Shown here: positions 1-7,723 of the stretch, one piece after another
Layout of the letters: each line of letters starts with the position of its first letter
Numbering within the stretch: position 1 is the stretch's first letter
Source: an uncultured Lachnospiraceae bacterium
Lineage (GTDB): Bacteria; Bacillota; Clostridia; Lachnospirales; Lachnospiraceae
DNA length: 31,478 nt
Assembly (NCBI GenBank): GCA_910586615.1
Contig: CAJUJP010000037.1
Coordinates: forward strand, 1-31,478
Direction of reading: 5' to 3'
Notes under the pieces: model-generated
Databases searched by the model: none
The model's input: only the letters and a program-made list of their open reading frames with translations
Told to the model about the DNA's origin: nothing
Position numbers and translations under genes: made by a program

Positions 1-146
1 GTGATAAGGAAGTATAGAAACTAACTTATCATCAACGCTGACAAACAGGGTGCAAAGTAATTTATATGGAGAATGTGAGACTTTTGGCATATTCCTTTTA
101 GCATTACTTACATTTGTTTTTACATTTTGTAAGTAATTCTACATAG

Positions 147-189
147 AAAAACCACCCCAAAACTTTGACCGAGCGAGGGGTGGATTTTT
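147..189. terminator. Bidirectional intrinsic terminator
   Basis: The 7-bp arms CCACCCC (152-158) and GGGGTGG (177-183) are flanked by an A-run on the left and TTTTT on the right. The hairpin could therefore stop transcription from either direction, including read-through from the minus-strand serine hydrolase gene. Confidence 0.7.
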
Positions 190-206
190 CTACTTTTCCA
201 TTTGGT

Positions 207-235
207 CAACCCACCTTGTGGGCGGTTGTCTTTTT
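207..235 (+). terminator. Possible second terminator
   Basis: CAACCCACC and GGGCGGTTG flank a TTGT loop. The stem is five base pairs, a two-base mismatch, then two base pairs, and it is followed by TCTTTTT. It is weaker than the preceding hairpin but in tandem with it. Confidence 0.45.
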
Positions 236-374
236 ATGTCTTTAATATACCATAAGCAGGCAGAGAGTTCAAGTGAAAAATTACTTGTGAGACGGTGCGA
301 GGCAGTGTGAGACAATACGGGAAAGAAACTCGGTATTGGAAATGATTGCTGTCCAATGTACTTAAAAGGTATGA

Positions 375-1406
375 TTATGGAGCAAACATAGCAAGCTGTA
401 TCACAAACCTTATAGGCAGTGCAGGATATTTCATTTGATTAAAATCCCCGGCAAAAAATAACTTTTTGTCAGGATAGTAAAATGCAAATGAGCCTGTTGA
501 TCCGCTGTGACCTATCAAATCGCCCTGCCCCAAAAAGGAAGTGGAAAATCCGCCCATTTTTATTCTCATATAGCCGTTTCCGTAATAGATAGGGTACATA
601 GATAGCTGTAATTTTCTATATAGATTTGAATGAAGAAATTTTTTGTCAAAAAGCTCTCCATGAAAAAACGCCTGTATAAATATCATTAAATCTCTTGTGG
701 AGGTAATACAACCGCCGCTTGCTTTACTACACATTATGAATTGCGGTCTATATAACTGCTGATCCCCATAGTAAACCATAGGTATATATTCTTTTTCTGA
801 GACAGGCAGATAAGTTTTAGTCATATTTATTTTTGAAAATATGTATTTTTCAAACACCCTTTCTAATGAGCATTTTGTGACTTTTTCAATAATATCGCCC
901 AGTATATTATAGTTAATATCTGCATAATAGGCACTGTTCCTGCAATTGGGCGGGAAATGAGCTTCTGTTTCTTTTGTTATAGCAATATATTCGTCAAAGG
1001 ATATAAATGTATCTGAAACTATAGCTTGTTTTTTGATGCTGTTTTTGCCCTCTTCATATAGATCTGCCAATCCGCTTGTTTGGCAGAGCAAATCTGATAT
1101 TTTCAAATCACAAGAATAATCTTTACCTTTATAAAAATGCAAACCATTTAGATAAGCAGGTTCATAAAAATTCAGCAGATTATCATTCAGTGTCATATAG
1201 CCTCGTTGAATGAGAATAAAAATACATGCAGCAGTAAACATTTTTGTTATGCTTGCCGCAAGTATTGGACTATCTATATCTTTTCCACCATAAGTTTTCG
1301 AGAATATAGTCTCCCCGGTTCCTTTTTCAATAAGGATTACACTTTCATAAATCTTTTTTTCTTGAACGTATTTATCAAATAAATCATCATAACTTTTTGT
1401 TTTCAT
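375..1406 (-). CDS. Serine hydrolase, class C beta-lactamase/PBP4-like fold
   Basis: This is a 343-residue protein of the beta-lactamase-related family (Pfam Beta-lactamase, which includes esterases, D-peptidases and class C enzymes). The active-site set is visible: SITK at 52-55 (nucleophile Ser and general-base Lys), YAD at 161-163 in the YxN/YxD position, and HSG at 300-302 in the KTG position. There is no signal peptide or membrane segment, so it is probably cytosolic; a wall-located penicillinase role is therefore unlikely and substrate is unknown. It starts four bases after the stop of a small leader ORF, with GGTGA just ahead of the ATG, which suggests translational coupling. The gene is AT-richer than the core of the window, possibly a sign of transfer. 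The family call is firm; the function is open. Confidence 0.85.
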   Translation of the reverse strand: MKTKSYDDLFDKYVQEKKIYESVILIEKGTGETIFSKTYGGKDIDSPILAASITKMFTAACIFILIQRGYMTLNDNLLNFYEPAYLNGLHFYKGKDYSCDLKISDLLCQTSGLADLYEEGKNSIKKQAIVSDTFISFDEYIAITKETEAHFPPNCRNSAYYADINYNILGDIIEKVTKCSLERVFEKYIFSKINMTKTYLPVSEKEYIPMVYYGDQQLYRPQFIMCSKASGGCITSTRDLMIFIQAFFHGELFDKKFLHSNLYRKLQLSMYPIYYGNGYMRIKMGGFSTSFLGQGDLIGHSGSTGSFAFYYPDKKLFFAGDFNQMKYPALPIRFVIQLAMFAP

Positions 1407-1410
1407 AACA

Positions 1411-1554
1411 TCACCATGTTATCAGCTTTTTGCTTACCTTTCTGTCATATTTTAGGCAGTATCGCAAGCAGACTTGCGATATGCATGGGGATAAATGTGT
1501 TGGAGATTCTGACTTTTTCCTGTGCAACTTTTTTCTTTTGTTTCCTTTGTCCAT
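1411..1554 (-). CDS. Small basic leader ORF (47 aa), uncharacterised
   Basis: I do not recognise this 47-residue ORF, which is rich in lysine and arginine at its start (MDKGNKRKKLHRKK). It is supported by a strong Shine-Dalgarno site (GAGAGG at 1561-1566) six bases ahead of the ATG, a consensus promoter upstream, and a stop codon four bases before the hydrolase start. It contains a perfect 8-bp hairpin, ATCGCAAG and CTTGCGAT at 1461-1480. It may be a translated leader that controls the hydrolase, or the remnant of a longer gene. Confidence 0.4.
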   Translation of the reverse strand: MDKGNKRKKLHRKKSESPTHLSPCISQVCLRYCLKYDRKVSKKLITW

Positions 1555-1571
1555 AAATGACCTCTCAAAAC

Positions 1572-1614
1572 TAAGCATATGCTTAATTTTATGTTGTAAT
1601 CTAAGCATTGTCAA
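1572..1614 (-). promoter_or_regulatory. Sigma-A promoter with palindromic operator
   Basis: On the minus strand TTGACA (1614-1609) and TAAAAT (1591-1586) are separated by exactly 17 bp. Immediately downstream, over the expected start of transcription, lies the perfect 14-bp palindrome TAAGCATATGCTTA (1572-1585). A matching half-site, CTAAGCAT, lies in the spacer at 1601-1608. The layout is that of a repressor operator controlling the leader ORF and serine hydrolase; the repressor is not identified. Confidence 0.7.
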
Positions 1615-1781
1615 GAATTTTACACAAAATATTACCATATTTTCACTTTTCCAAAAATGATATAGCATCAGTAGGAAGCAAGGGAGATTGACATGTTCCT
1701 TGCCGGCATGTGCAATACGGGCATACCGTCAAGAAGCGCAATGGCAAAAGAAATTTTCCCCCAAACGAACTGAAAATACCA

Positions 1782-1810
1782 TTGACAGTAAGAAATGTTA
1801 TTTGTATAAT
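1782..1810 (+). promoter_or_regulatory. Consensus sigma-A promoter of the TetR gene
   Basis: TTGACA (1782-1787) and TATAAT (1805-1810) both match the consensus in all six bases and are separated by the optimal 17 bp. The promoter drives the TetR-family gene, with a leader of about 38 bases. Confidence 0.9.
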
Positions 1811-1830
1811 TAAACCGTGAGTTTAATTAT
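1806..1830 (+). promoter_or_regulatory. Palindromic TetR operator
   Basis: Perfect 10-bp arms, ATAATTAAAC (1806-1815) and GTTTAATTAT (1821-1830), flank a CGTGA centre. The palindrome overlaps the -10 box and the likely start of transcription, the usual position for an autorepressing TetR-family dimer. The link to the adjacent gene is inferred from position. Confidence 0.8.
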
Positions 1831-1854
1831 TGCGCATGGGAAGGGGAGGTATAC

Positions 1855-2589
1855 ATGGCTCGAAGAAAGAAGGAACCCAGAAGCGTACATCGGGAAAACA
1901 TTGTATCTGCGGCCTCTGTATTGTTTATGGAAAAAGGAATTGCCGCGACTTCTATGGACGATATAGCGAAAGCCGCCGGATACAGCAAAGCAACATTATA
2001 TGTGTATTTTGAAAATAAAGAGGAGATTGTCGGCATTTTAGTATTGAACAGCATGAAAAAGCTTTATGACCATATATCCGCTGCACTGGTACAGCAGGAG
2101 GCCACAAAGGCAAGATACGACTTGATCTGTCGCGGTCTGGTACAGTATCAGGAAGAATTTCCATTTTATTTCAGAATGGTGCTGGATAAAATCAACATTG
2201 ACTTTGAGAACAATGATTATCTGCCGGAAGAAAAGGAAACCTATCGAATCGGAGAAGAAATCAATGAAAAGATAAAATACTTTTTACGATCCGGTATGGA
2301 AAAAGGAGATTTGCGTGACAATCTGGAGATTATGCCTGCCATATTCAACTTTTGGGGTATGCTTTCCGGAATCATTCAGCTTGCCGCGAACAAAGAAGAA
2401 TACATTAGAAAGTCAATGGGATTATCGAAAAAACAGTTTTTGGAATATGGATTTTCTCTTGTTTATGCTTCGATTGTGAGGAGAGATGCTTGTGAGGAAC
2501 AGAAAATAAATGTTGACGCGGTATCGGGTGCCACAAATTCGAGCATTGTCATAAAGAAGGCTGTTGATCATGCTCTTGGCGGAGACTAA
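1855..2589 (+). CDS. TetR/AcrR-family regulator with an FMN-attachment-motif tail
   Basis: This 244-residue protein is a TetR-type regulator. Its N-terminal helix-turn-helix is at about residues 13-58, with TSMDDIAKAAGYSKATLYVY as the recognition region, followed by an all-helical ligand domain to about residue 209. The start is fixed by AGGGGAGG (1841-1849). The last 27 residues are unusual: DAVSGAT at 221-227, then a helix ending VDHALGGD. This matches the C-terminal end of FMN_bind domains (RnfG/NqrC type), where the final Thr of Dxx(S/T)GAT is the covalent FMN site used by the flavin transferase ApbE. The rest of an FMN_bind domain is missing. The gene may be a scar from deletion between a TetR gene and a downstream flavoprotein gene, or a real short tail. 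A perfect palindrome at its promoter suggests autorepression. Confidence 0.9.
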   Translation: MARRKKEPRSVHRENIVSAASVLFMEKGIAATSMDDIAKAAGYSKATLYVYFENKEEIVGILVLNSMKKLYDHISAALVQQEATKARYDLICRGLVQYQEEFPFYFRMVLDKINIDFENNDYLPEEKETYRIGEEINEKIKYFLRSGMEKGDLRDNLEIMPAIFNFWGMLSGIIQLAANKEEYIRKSMGLSKKQFLEYGFSLVYASIVRRDACEEQKINVDAVSGATNSSIVIKKAVDHALGGD

Positions 2590-2661
2590 GGGACGTGTCT
2601 GGAAGCACCGTGATTCAAATTTGAGTTTCCACGAAGCAGAAGGCTGTAAACTGGTATACTT

Positions 2662-2710
2662 TAAAAATAACGACCCCCGTCACAGGTAACGTAACGGAGG
2701 TCGTCATTTT
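2662..2710. terminator. Bidirectional terminator between convergent units
   Basis: An 11-bp stem with one mismatch pairs 2670-2680 with 2694-2704 around a 13-base loop. On the plus strand it is followed by CATTTT, and on the minus strand by TATTTTT. It lies between the convergent TetR gene and the sugar ABC operon and can serve both. Confidence 0.75.
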
Positions 2711-2733
2711 GTATAGAAAATTGCTTGGCTTTC

Positions 2734-2755
2734 CGGGCTCGCAGAGCGAATCCCG
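2734..2755 (+). repeat. Dispersed GCGAAGC-type hairpin, copy 1
   Basis: Nested stems CGGG/CCCG and CGC/GCG surround an AGA loop; the 3' part reads GCGAATCCCG. It shares layout and core with the hairpins at 8795-8816, 11516-11547, 21466-21487 and 21559-21580. A perfect 18-bp palindrome centred on GAGCATGCTC follows directly at 2757-2774. Confidence 0.45.
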
Positions 2756-2869
2756 TAAACGAGCATGCTCGTTTTCTCAGATCAGCTTCAAAATTTCTTC
2801 GCAGTCTCGATTTCACAAGGCAGAACTGAAATTCTGAAAAACTGTTTTCCGAAGTGAATCGGTATTTCT

Positions 2870-4486
2870 TTAGTTCCCTTTATATTTCATAAAGCTCTCT
2901 AACTGTGCATTTGCGTCATCCAGGACGGTGTTAACACCATTCTGCTCCAGCTTCTCAAGGAATTCAGGCAGCTTCTCCTCAGGATCTACAGCGCCTGTAC
3001 AAAGAGGAAGCAGGTATTCTTCTACAACGTTTGCAACGGAACCCATTTCAGCTTCTACGCCAGAGCCGTCATATGCAAATCCAAGGATCGGAATTTCTTT
3101 TGCGTTTCCATAGTAATCTTTGTAAGTATCCCAGAAGCCAACACCCTGTTCTACAGTAGGAGGCAGGATTGTAACATTACCCACACCATTGGTCCAGGGC
3201 TTGAAGTTGTTACGCTCTTCGGTAAATTCTACACAACCGTCATCGGTCAGATTATAGTGAACCCCTTCTACACCGTAGTTCATCAGTGTCATGACCTCAG
3301 GATCCGTATTTAACAGATTCAGGAACATCATTGCTCTTTCAGGATTCTTGGAAGCAGTGGAGATTGCCATCATAGCACCCTGAGCAGAGGTGGTATCTAC
3401 ATAAGGTTCGGTACAAGGAATCATGGCAACTTCAAAACCACGTTCCTGGCTTGCCTGAAGTTCATAACCGAGAGCGTATGACTGTGTTCCGATCAGGTAA
3501 CTGCCGAGATTCTGTGATGCGGTACGCATTTCATTCGCCTGATCCTTGTTACTGCATGCAGGATCGATAAAGCCTTTTAAGTAATATTCTCTTGTCTGTG
3601 CTGCAAATTTTGCAAATTCATCTGTAGCATATTTGTTCAGCAGTTTGATACCGTAGGAGGTCTCTTTGGAGACATCGTTGGGATCAAGATAGTAGGACAT
3701 AAAGTTTCCTGTGCCGCTGTCACCTGTAACAATGATGGAGTTGGTAGCCATACGCTCTAATACAGCGCCCTCTATCAGTAAAGGATAGAAGTCGGCACCT
3801 TCGCCGTCTTTTACGGTCTGTAAAATTTCACCAAAGCCGTAGTAGTCGGTATTTCTGATGTCATCCAATGTATAACCGTATTTCTCAAGCAAGGGAACAT
3901 TGATATCCCAGCAGTTCTGGGTGGCGATATCCTTATAACCGGGCACCGCATATACACCGAATCCGTCTGCACCGTTGATTGCGGCACCGGTCTGGGTAAG
4001 AACTTCAGGAAGTGTTTCCCAGAGTTCGGAAGCATATTTCTCAATCAGGTTGTTGTTCGGGTCGTCAAGACGCACATAATAGCCATCACGTGCGAATTTG
4101 TTGTACTCATTCTCGGTCCATGAGCAGGTGAAATAGATATCGATAGGCTCACCGCCCTGAAGAGAAAGAACGACTTCCTGGCCATAACCCCAGGTTTCCC
4201 AGATGGGTTCCAGTGTCACATTGATTTTTTCTTTCAACAGCTTGTTAAGTTCTTCCATAACCTTGCTGTCATCGGTAACGTCGTTTCCGCAGAGATACAT
4301 TTTCAGTGTAACAGGTTCCAGATCGGATGCCGATGTAGAAGCCGTATCTGTTCCTGAATCGGATGTCTGGGGTGTTGTGGATGCTGTGCTCTGGGTTTCA
4401 GCAGCGTCCCCGCCGCTATTGCCGCAGGCTGTCATGGATAATACCATGGCTGCTGTCAGCAGACTTGCAATTAACTTTTTCTTCAT
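2870..4486 (-). CDS. Extracellular sugar-binding lipoprotein (LplA/YtcQ type, DUF3502)
   Basis: A 538-residue solute-binding lipoprotein of an ABC importer. The N-terminus is a lipoprotein signal peptide with a lipobox ending MTAC at Cys21, followed by a Ser/Thr/Asp-rich linker to about residue 56. The body is the SBP family 1 fold. The C-terminal 130 residues, with GFAYDGSGVEAEMGSV and a helical end, resemble DUF3502, found in LipO/YtcQ-like proteins. It would capture an oligosaccharide outside the cell and deliver it to the two permeases encoded upstream in the same operon. The ligand cannot be read from sequence; relatives handle plant-derived or host-derived oligosaccharides such as aldouronates. 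The start is supported by GAGGAAAG just upstream. The operon has no ATPase, which is normal for this class, as a shared MsmK-like ATPase is encoded elsewhere. Confidence 0.92.
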   Translation of the reverse strand: MKKKLIASLLTAAMVLSMTACGNSGGDAAETQSTASTTPQTSDSGTDTASTSASDLEPVTLKMYLCGNDVTDDSKVMEELNKLLKEKINVTLEPIWETWGYGQEVVLSLQGGEPIDIYFTCSWTENEYNKFARDGYYVRLDDPNNNLIEKYASELWETLPEVLTQTGAAINGADGFGVYAVPGYKDIATQNCWDINVPLLEKYGYTLDDIRNTDYYGFGEILQTVKDGEGADFYPLLIEGAVLERMATNSIIVTGDSGTGNFMSYYLDPNDVSKETSYGIKLLNKYATDEFAKFAAQTREYYLKGFIDPACSNKDQANEMRTASQNLGSYLIGTQSYALGYELQASQERGFEVAMIPCTEPYVDTTSAQGAMMAISTASKNPERAMMFLNLLNTDPEVMTLMNYGVEGVHYNLTDDGCVEFTEERNNFKPWTNGVGNVTILPPTVEQGVGFWDTYKDYYGNAKEIPILGFAYDGSGVEAEMGSVANVVEEYLLPLCTGAVDPEEKLPEFLEKLEQNGVNTVLDDANAQLESFMKYKGN

Positions 4487-4577
4487 TACTCTTTCCTCCT
4501 CTGTATTTGTGTTTACTGTTTTCTATGTAGACGGCACCGAGCCGGTTCTACCTGTGTAAAAGTGTTACTGTTGCTGA

Positions 4578-5489
4578 TCAGCCTTTGACAGAGCCAATGG
4601 TAAGACCCGCGATGATGTAGCGCTGGAAGAATGGATATGCGAATGCAATCGGTACTACGATCAGTACTACCAGTGCCATACGCAGAGAGTTCTGAGGCAG
4701 CGATTTTGCAATGCTGGATGCCTCCGCGCCGATCAGGGAACTGTTCTTAATCAGGAAATCTACTTTTTCCTGCATTTCCATCAAAAGATACTGCAAGGGC
4801 ATATGTTTTACATCTCCGCTGACATAGAGCTTGGGAATGAACCATTCGTTCCAGTAAGCCAGTGCTGTCAGAAGTCCGACGGTTGCGATACCCGGTTTTG
4901 ATACCGGCACGATGATGCGGAACAGGGTACTGTATTCGCCGCTGCCGTCGATCGCCGCCGCATCCACCAGTTCCATAGGTACGGAACTCTGGAAAAAGGT
5001 TCTCATGACGATCAGGTTAAAAGGATTTAACAGCATGGGAACGATTACGGCCGCATAACTGTTGCTCAGACCCAGAACCGTCTTGCAGACTACGTAGGTA
5101 GGGGCAAGTCCTCCGCCGAAGATCATGGTAAAAAAGCAGAAGAAGGTAAAAAACTTACGGAACTTAAAATCTTTGCGGAACAGTGCGTAGGAGTACATGA
5201 TCGTTACGATCAGGGTACAGATGGTTCCCACCACGGTGATAAAAAAGCTGTTAAAGTAGGAACGCCATAACAGTTGTCCCATTTTAAAAGCATATTTATA
5301 GGCTTCCAGTGACCATTCATTCGGTATGAAGGAATAGCCGATCTCCCGGATACTCTGCTGGGAGGTAAAGGAAATGATGATAACAAAAATAAATGGTACT
5401 ACGCAGATGAGACAGAAAGCTATCAGGATAATATGGAAAATTAATTCTGTCACTCTGGAAACGGAATTTACAGGTCTTGTTTTTTTCAT
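4578..5489 (-). CDS. Carbohydrate ABC permease (LplC/YtcP type)
   Basis: A 303-residue inner-membrane permease of the MalG/CUT1 class, the second permease of the importer. The first transmembrane segment is near residues 15-38. The conserved EAA loop that docks the ATPase is visible as AAAIDGSGEYSTLFRIIVPV, about 100 residues before the C-terminus. I chose the start at MKKTRPVN, 11-12 bases after AGGAGG. A longer in-frame reading that overlaps the upstream gene lacks its own ribosome-binding site. The gene sits 19 bases after the upstream permease and about 90 bases ahead of the lipoprotein gene, so the order is permease, permease, binding protein. Confidence 0.92.
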   Translation of the reverse strand: MKKTRPVNSVSRVTELIFHIILIAFCLICVVPFIFVIIISFTSQQSIREIGYSFIPNEWSLEAYKYAFKMGQLLWRSYFNSFFITVVGTICTLIVTIMYSYALFRKDFKFRKFFTFFCFFTMIFGGGLAPTYVVCKTVLGLSNSYAAVIVPMLLNPFNLIVMRTFFQSSVPMELVDAAAIDGSGEYSTLFRIIVPVSKPGIATVGLLTALAYWNEWFIPKLYVSGDVKHMPLQYLLMEMQEKVDFLIKNSSLIGAEASSIAKSLPQNSLRMALVVLIVVPIAFAYPFFQRYIIAGLTIGSVKG

Positions 5490-5508
5490 TTTCTCATACA
5501 CCTCCTTT

Positions 5509-6435
5509 TTAGAATAAGCTGCTGTCCGCATCAATTTTTGATACAACCCTGTTAGCAATCATGATACATACGAAGCCGACTAACTGCTGGAACATACCAG
5601 CGGCAGTACTCATGCCGATGTTGCTTGTGGCGGTCAGTGTACGGTATACATAGGTATCAATAACCTGTGTAGCCGGGAACAGGGAGCCGGAATTTAACGG
5701 CACGCTGTAGAAAAGACCGAAGTCGGCATTGAAAATCTTACCCACATTCATGATAAGCAGGATGCAGATCATGGGACGCAGGTTCGGCAGTGTAATATGT
5801 TTGATCTGCTGCCATTTGGTCGCCCCGTCGATGGCCGCCGCCTCGTACTGAGTGGTATCGATACCGGTGATGGCCGCCAGGTAAAGGATACAGGAATAAC
5901 CGGTATTTTTCCAAATATTACATATGGTCAGAATCACCGGCCAGTATTTTGGTTCGTGATACCAGTTGATGACGTCCATGCCGTTTTTCATCTGCCAGCT
6001 TGTGATCAGTCCCCTTGTGGGATCCAGGAATGCCAGCACGAAGTAACTTGCTACAACCCAGCTTAAGAAGTAAGGGAAGAACATCAGGGTCTGATAGACC
6101 TTGGCAACCCGCTTTCTTGTGATTTCATTTAAAATGATGGCCATGCCTACGGAAAGAACCAGACCAAGGATGATCCATACTACGTTATACCCTACGGTGT
6201 TTCTGATGATCTTGCCGGTATCGGTGGAAGAAAACAGAAACTTAAAGTTTTTGAAGCCTACCCATTTGCTGAAGTGAAGGTTATTCCAGAAGCTGGGATC
6301 CTTGATATAAACCTTATAGTCCTTGAACGCCAGGGCCATGCCGACCATGGGAACATAGCGAAGCAGGAAAAACCAGATTGCACCGGGCAGCACCATAGTG
6401 GTAAGCAACAGTGTTTTTTTTGTCTTGCCCTTCAT
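5509..6435 (-). CDS. Carbohydrate ABC permease (LplB/YteP type)
   Basis: First gene of the sugar-importer operon: a 308-residue MalF-type permease of the LplB/YteP group. It has six predicted membrane segments and the EAA loop AAIDGATKWQQIKHITLPNL near residues 190-210. It pairs with the downstream LplC-like permease to form the channel. The ribosome-binding site is GAGGGGG, five bases ahead of ATG. Upstream, in the 150-base promoter region, two inverted ATGCGTAT elements 41 bp apart may be regulator sites. No sensor kinase or AraC regulator, often beside such operons, is present in the window. Confidence 0.92.
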   Translation of the reverse strand: MKGKTKKTLLLTTMVLPGAIWFFLLRYVPMVGMALAFKDYKVYIKDPSFWNNLHFSKWVGFKNFKFLFSSTDTGKIIRNTVGYNVVWIILGLVLSVGMAIILNEITRKRVAKVYQTLMFFPYFLSWVVASYFVLAFLDPTRGLITSWQMKNGMDVINWYHEPKYWPVILTICNIWKNTGYSCILYLAAITGIDTTQYEAAAIDGATKWQQIKHITLPNLRPMICILLIMNVGKIFNADFGLFYSVPLNSGSLFPATQVIDTYVYRTLTATSNIGMSTAAGMFQQLVGFVCIMIANRVVSKIDADSSLF

Positions 6436-6457
6436 AATATCCCCCTCTCATTTGTGT

Positions 6458-6506
6458 ATGCGTATGCAGCAATCCGTGCCGTTCCTGCGAAATCGTGTAT
6501 ACGCAT
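6458..6506 (-). promoter_or_regulatory. Paired inverted elements upstream of the sugar ABC operon
   Basis: ATGCGTAT at 6458-6465 and its inverse ATACGCAT at 6499-6506 are centred 41 bp apart, close to four helical turns. They lie between the importer start codon and its likely promoter region. This spacing suits a dimer or looped pair binding one face of the DNA. No well-matched -35/-10 pair was found here. Confidence 0.4.
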
Positions 6507-6603
6507 ATTTTTTTATGAAGTAATTGATATTTATTTTATAGGTCTGATTGTAAAAAGTCACGGTACGGTCTTGGCCTTTTTGTTCAAAACTTGTCCGATT
6601 GCA

Positions 6604-6631
6604 CAAAAAAACAGACCCATCGGGCCTGTTT
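6604..6631 (-). terminator. Intrinsic terminator of the SDR gene
   Basis: On the minus strand AAACAGGCCC pairs with GGGTCTGTTT around a 3-base loop with one mismatch, followed by a seven-base T-run. It lies 23 bases after the SDR stop and separates that gene from the sugar ABC operon. Confidence 0.8.
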
Positions 6632-6653
6632 CTGTATAAAATGCAATATCACA

Positions 6654-7397
6654 TTAGATCCATCCGCCGTCCAGACTGATAATCTGTCCTGTAAGATAGT
6701 CCGGTGCATGGAGAAGGGAGAGGACCATCCGGGCCACTTCTTCCGGCCGGCCAATCCTGTCGGCAGGTATTTCATTGCGCAGGGTCTCCAGCTCTTCGGC
6801 GGAAAAGCAGCGGTTCATGTCTGTGTCGATGACGCCGCAGGCGATGGCGTTAACCTGAATGCCGCTGGGAGCAAGCTCTTTGGCAAGCGCCCGGGTAAAG
6901 CTGTTGACGCCGCCTTTGGAAGCGGAGTAGGCGGCTTCCATGGAAGCGCCGGCATTGCCCCAGACAGAGGATATATTAATGATCCTGCCACGGTGGTTTC
7001 GAAGCATGAGTGGAATGGCAAGACGGCTTGCATAAAAAACGGAACTCAGGTTTGTCTGCAGCACTTCCTGCCAGTCCGTAACTGACATTTCGTGAAGCAG
7101 GCCGACATAAGAGATACCGGCATTGTTGACTAACAGATCCAGTTCACGGATCTGTGCAAAAAGCAGGGCCACAGCATCAGGGTCGCCCATATCCGTGACG
7201 ACGGCCGTGCAGGAGACATCATACTGTGCGGTAAGCCTTTCGGCCAGTTCGGACAGACTGTCTGCGGACCGGCGGCAGGTCAGATAGAGCTGGAAGCCTT
7301 CCTGGGCCAGCTTTTCCGCAATGGCACGGCCGATTCCGCGTGACGCGCCGGTTACCAGTGCATATTTTAAAGAAGAAGTGTGGGGTTCTTGTAACAT
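6654..7397 (-). CDS. Short-chain dehydrogenase/reductase, FabG-like
   Basis: A 247-residue cytosolic SDR with the classical features in order: the NAD(P)-binding TGASRGIG near residues 17-24, NNAG, the catalytic Ser in NISS, the YSASK pair (Tyr and Lys), and a C-terminal YLTGQIISLDGGW. Length and motifs match FabG-type 3-oxoacyl-ACP reductases, but it stands alone, away from other fatty-acid genes, so the substrate could be another ketone or alcohol. The Arg pair RR following the first strand suggests NADPH preference. I chose the ATG at 7397 because GAGAGGAG lies upstream; a longer version adds 16 residues without a ribosome-binding site. Confidence 0.88.
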   Translation of the reverse strand: MLQEPHTSSLKYALVTGASRGIGRAIAEKLAQEGFQLYLTCRRSADSLSELAERLTAQYDVSCTAVVTDMGDPDAVALLFAQIRELDLLVNNAGISYVGLLHEMSVTDWQEVLQTNLSSVFYASRLAIPLMLRNHRGRIINISSVWGNAGASMEAAYSASKGGVNSFTRALAKELAPSGIQVNAIACGVIDTDMNRCFSAEELETLRNEIPADRIGRPEEVARMVLSLLHAPDYLTGQIISLDGGWI

Positions 7398-7503
7398 AGT
7401 GGTATTTTCTCCTCTCGTTGCTGATGTTGTGTGCCAATTGTGCACCTTTTGCTGAAATGTAATATGCTTTTGTAACAGTTCAGCCTAGCACTATTCCGCG
7501 AGT

Positions 7504-7526
7504 AAAATCGCTCTGTATACGATTTT
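7504..7526. repeat. Inverted repeat between divergent SDR and thioredoxin reductase genes
   Basis: AAAATCG (7504-7510) and CGATTTT (7520-7526) flank a 9-base centre, with GCGAGT repeated directly on both outer sides. The 326-base divergent intergenic region otherwise holds the trxB promoter and its leader. It may be an operator or a decayed copy of the dispersed hairpin family. Confidence 0.35.
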
Positions 7527-7573
7527 GCGAGTTATGCTTTTTCACATAGGGTTATGCATAATCGGCAGGCATA

Positions 7574-7604
7574 TTGACAGAATGTTATAATGATTTATTA
7601 TAAT
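7574..7604 (+). promoter_or_regulatory. Likely promoter of the thioredoxin reductase gene
   Basis: TTGACA (7574-7579) and TATAAT (7599-7604) are both perfect boxes but lie 19 bp apart, longer than the usual 17. The leader of about 115 bases contains a 7-bp hairpin, GCAGTGC/GCACTGC at 7677-7699, ending 11 bases ahead of the ribosome-binding site. Confidence 0.55.
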
Positions 7605-7723
7605 AGGAAAGAAAAGAAATTGTAAAGCGGCGGAACAGGATGTGTATGTTTCGTAACATTTCAGTTTTATGGTGCGGCAGTGCGCGGATTTTGCACTGCA
7701 GTTGTTTCAGAGAGGAGAAGCAT

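Larger units (their letters stand above)
1..374. other. Gene-free left edge with inverted repeat
   Basis: I see no supportable gene in this stretch, which is AT-rich. A 10-bp inverted repeat, ATTACTTACA at 103-112 and TGTAAGTAAT at 128-137, is followed by two terminator-like hairpins listed separately. The many short stop-interrupted frames suggest the end of an upstream gene or element lying outside the window. An integrative-element scar is possible but unproven, because no integrase or attachment site is visible. Confidence 0.4.

Noticed and set aside
375..1406. Secreted beta-lactamase giving antibiotic resistance
   Set aside because: The fold motifs are present, but there is no signal peptide, and the family is dominated by esterases and peptidases.
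1693..1770. Short frame beginning MFLAGMCNTGIPSRSA ahead of the TetR promoter
   Set aside because: Only 26 codons and no recognisable family. It could be the tail of a lost gene, but there is nothing to support this.
6274..7085. Plus-strand frames of 121 and 164 codons across the permease and SDR genes
   Set aside because: They are antisense to strongly supported genes and have no ribosome-binding site or family match.
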